DNA of 64,000 nucleotides from Halioxenophilus aromaticivorans. GTDB lineage: Bacteria > Pseudomonadota > Gammaproteobacteria > Pseudomonadales > Cellvibrionaceae. Below, piece by piece: positions 62,725 through 64,000 of this stretch (within the stretch, counting starts at the first letter, position 1; each line of letters opens with the position of its first letter). The position numbers were made by a program, and so were the translations under genes. Location: assembly GCF_042850945.1 (NCBI RefSeq), contig NZ_AP031496.1, forward strand, positions 4,526,001-4,590,000, read 5' to 3'. A model generated the notes under the pieces. The model had not been told where the DNA came from. It did not search any database and saw only the letters and a list, made by a program, of their open reading frames with translations.

Positions 62725-63501
62725 CTAGGCTTTCATTGATCTGATGGTCAACCAGCCCACGGCCAAAGCAAAAGCAAAGCTCAACAGGGTTCCCAGCATC
62801 ATATATTCGGTGAGTTTCATATCCTTATTGGTGGTTAAGTCGCCAAACCGAAAAATGGTTTTTGTGGCCACTAAAAAACCGATGCCGGTAAACTGCCCCA
62901 TTAAAACAAACGATAACGTTAAAAAGCGCTCTATGTAGCCGATCCAGGCTCCGGCGGAGGCCAATCCCACGCCAGTGAGAGCGCCAGCTTCGCCTTGCTC
63001 TGCAGTTTGGCTCATGGCATCGGTATGCCTTTTAAGTGCCATAGAAATCAGTACAGAGGCCGGCTTGCCCACCAACAGATAGGCCAAGGCTATGGCTAGA
63101 TTCTGGCTGCTCATTAACCAGGCGGCAACTCTCTTAATATCGTCGAAGGCGGTATCCGTTATCCACAACCAAAGCGCAAAGATAATCGTGATATGAATTA
63201 TTTGATCGATCAGAAAATATAGTAAAGTAGCTGGCCGATAGGATTTCCAACCGTCCGTTAATACGTGGCTAATGGCCAAAATTGCCACCGCACCAGCCAC
63301 CTGCAACCATGGCGCGGGCTGTTGCCCTGGTAAAAACCACAACAAAAGCACCGCCAAGTAGAGTACCAAATGAACCAAACCGTGCTTCCACAGACCGGGA
63401 GATTTGAAATGATTTTCGTTGCGGCAGTGAATCCATTTTCCGGCCTGCAAATAAAAGTCCGCTACAAAATGCGCAGCCAACAGCAACAATAAAAGCTCCA
63501 T
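62725..63501 (-). CDS. DUF3307 membrane protein
   Basis: 258 residues with about seven hydrophobic helices. The DUF3307 signature is at the N-terminus: LLLAAHFVADFYLQAGKWI and HGLVHLVLYLAVLL (conserved His/Asp in AHFVADF and KHG). ISHVLTDGWK and LIDQIIHITIIF also match. Its start codon abuts the stop of the SatD-like gene; the two are commonly paired. Function unknown. Confidence 0.85.
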   Translation of the reverse strand: MELLLLLLAAHFVADFYLQAGKWIHCRNENHFKSPGLWKHGLVHLVLYLAVLLLWFLPGQQPAPWLQVAGAVAILAISHVLTDGWKSYRPATLLYFLIDQIIHITIIFALWLWITDTAFDDIKRVAAWLMSSQNLAIALAYLLVGKPASVLISMALKRHTDAMSQTAEQGEAGALTGVGLASAGAWIGYIERFLTLSFVLMGQFTGIGFLVATKTIFRFGDLTTNKDMKLTEYMMLGTLLSFAFALAVGWLTIRSMKA

Positions 63502-64000
63502 TACTCCTCCCCGGCAATCCGCGTCACGTGATGATTAACAAGCCGCACATAATCGCGGATCAAAAATGCCCCAATACTACTCAATCGATTACTGATGTTT
63601 TGCCGGCTGGTGCCGGTGAGCTGAGCAAGCGCTCTATGCTCTGCAAATCCGCTTTCTATATATTGGCTTAGTAGTTGGGCTTGGGACTTGGTGAGGTTAT
63701 TCAGCTGGTGGTTAAAGAATCGCGTCAGTAAATTCAACTCTTCTGAGTTAACGGCCTGGCCGAAGGTTAGGGTCATTTCCGCACGAGCGGTTTGCTCTAA
63801 TGCTCGACCAGAATCAATAAACGCCTGGCCCATGGCCGTACCGGGTTTGCCAGTGCTTTTATCGTCGCAGGCGTCATCCTCGCCAAACGCCAGCGCCATG
63901 GTGCACAAGATAGGCTTAGCTGCACATTCAGCGGCGTGTAAACCGAGCTTTATGGCCAAAGTGGATTCCAGCGCTTGCAGCGGATTGGTGTAGCGTACCT
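63501..64000 (-). CDS. SatD-family protein (N-terminus beyond the window)
   Basis: The frame is open to the window edge (VRYTNPLQALESTLAIKLGLHAAECAA... upstream of the visible part), so the true start lies outside. The visible C-terminal part contains a helical domain (VNSEELNLLTRFFNHQLNNLTKSQAQLLSQYI) and a helix-turn-helix-like segment, HRALAQLTGTSRQNISNRLSSIGAFLIRDYVRLVN. This matches the SatD/DUF3307 pairs, in which the SatD partner is a predicted regulator or accessory protein. It overlaps the DUF3307 gene by one base. Confidence 0.7.
   Translation of the reverse strand, partial: VRYTNPLQALESTLAIKLGLHAAECAAKPILCTMALAFGEDDACDDKSTGKPGTAMGQAFIDSGRALEQTARAEMTLTFGQAVNSEELNLLTRFFNHQLNNLTKSQAQLLSQYIESGFAEHRALAQLTGTSRQNISNRLSSIGAFLIRDYVRLVNHHVTRIAGEE

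Overview
The window is chromosomal DNA from a gammaproteobacterium, most likely a marine member of the Cellvibrionales (Cellvibrio/Saccharophagus/Simiduia-like). The evidence is the block grpE-dnaK-dnaJ-dapB-carAB-greA running away from recN-fur-bamE-ratB-ratA, a Pseudomonas-type Fur with a single Cys in its HDHMVC segment, and a one-piece tmRNA whose tag reads ANDDNYGAQLAA. No database search was run, so the genus is inference.

Layout. 1-5.4 kb: an HNH nuclease, a secreted pentapeptide-repeat protein, a periplasmic PQQ alcohol dehydrogenase and a NarL-type two-component system that probably controls it. 5.5-20.8 kb: the housekeeping block (yjjV, greA, carB, carA, a chemoreceptor inserted between dapB and carA, dapB, dnaJ, dnaK, grpE, then recN and fur). 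Good sigma-32 promoters precede grpE and dnaK. 20.8-27.8 kb: bamE, ratB, ratA, a 4.4 kb insertion (two NSS transporters, a thioredoxin-like protein and a DsbD/CcdA-like membrane protein), smpB and ssrA.

27.8-31.1 kb is the accessory island. Directly behind ssrA lie two related arrays of perfect 8-9 bp hairpins. A complete Ec86-like (type II-A) retron follows: promoter, msr-msd, a nucleoside-deoxyribosyltransferase-like effector, and a reverse transcriptase with NAEQH and YADD. Retrons of this type act in anti-phage defence.

31-50 kb is mixed chromosomal cargo. It holds the mesX-mesD methionine synthase pair, an M14 carboxypeptidase, a GST, many small lipoproteins, a PepSY/response regulator/sensor kinase operon followed by two Bor-like lipoproteins, a CbpA-like DnaJ, YdcH, a TonB-domain protein, CinA, and a five-domain CHRD lipoprotein. 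50-54 kb shows erosion. A 270 bp MITE with perfect 22 bp ends and a CTAG duplication has split a DoxX-like gene, and a carboxylesterase gene is frameshifted and truncated at both ends. 54-64 kb carries a kinase/receiver/kinase operon, a vanadium-haloperoxidase-like secreted protein whose catalytic His is replaced, a MalT/LuxR-type ATPase regulator, and a DUF3307/SatD pair cut by the window end.

A palindromic REP-like repeat containing AATCAATGGGGTCAGAGCG occurs three times, each time shortly after a stop codon. A 14 bp tandem repeat lies in the 49.9 kb intergenic region.
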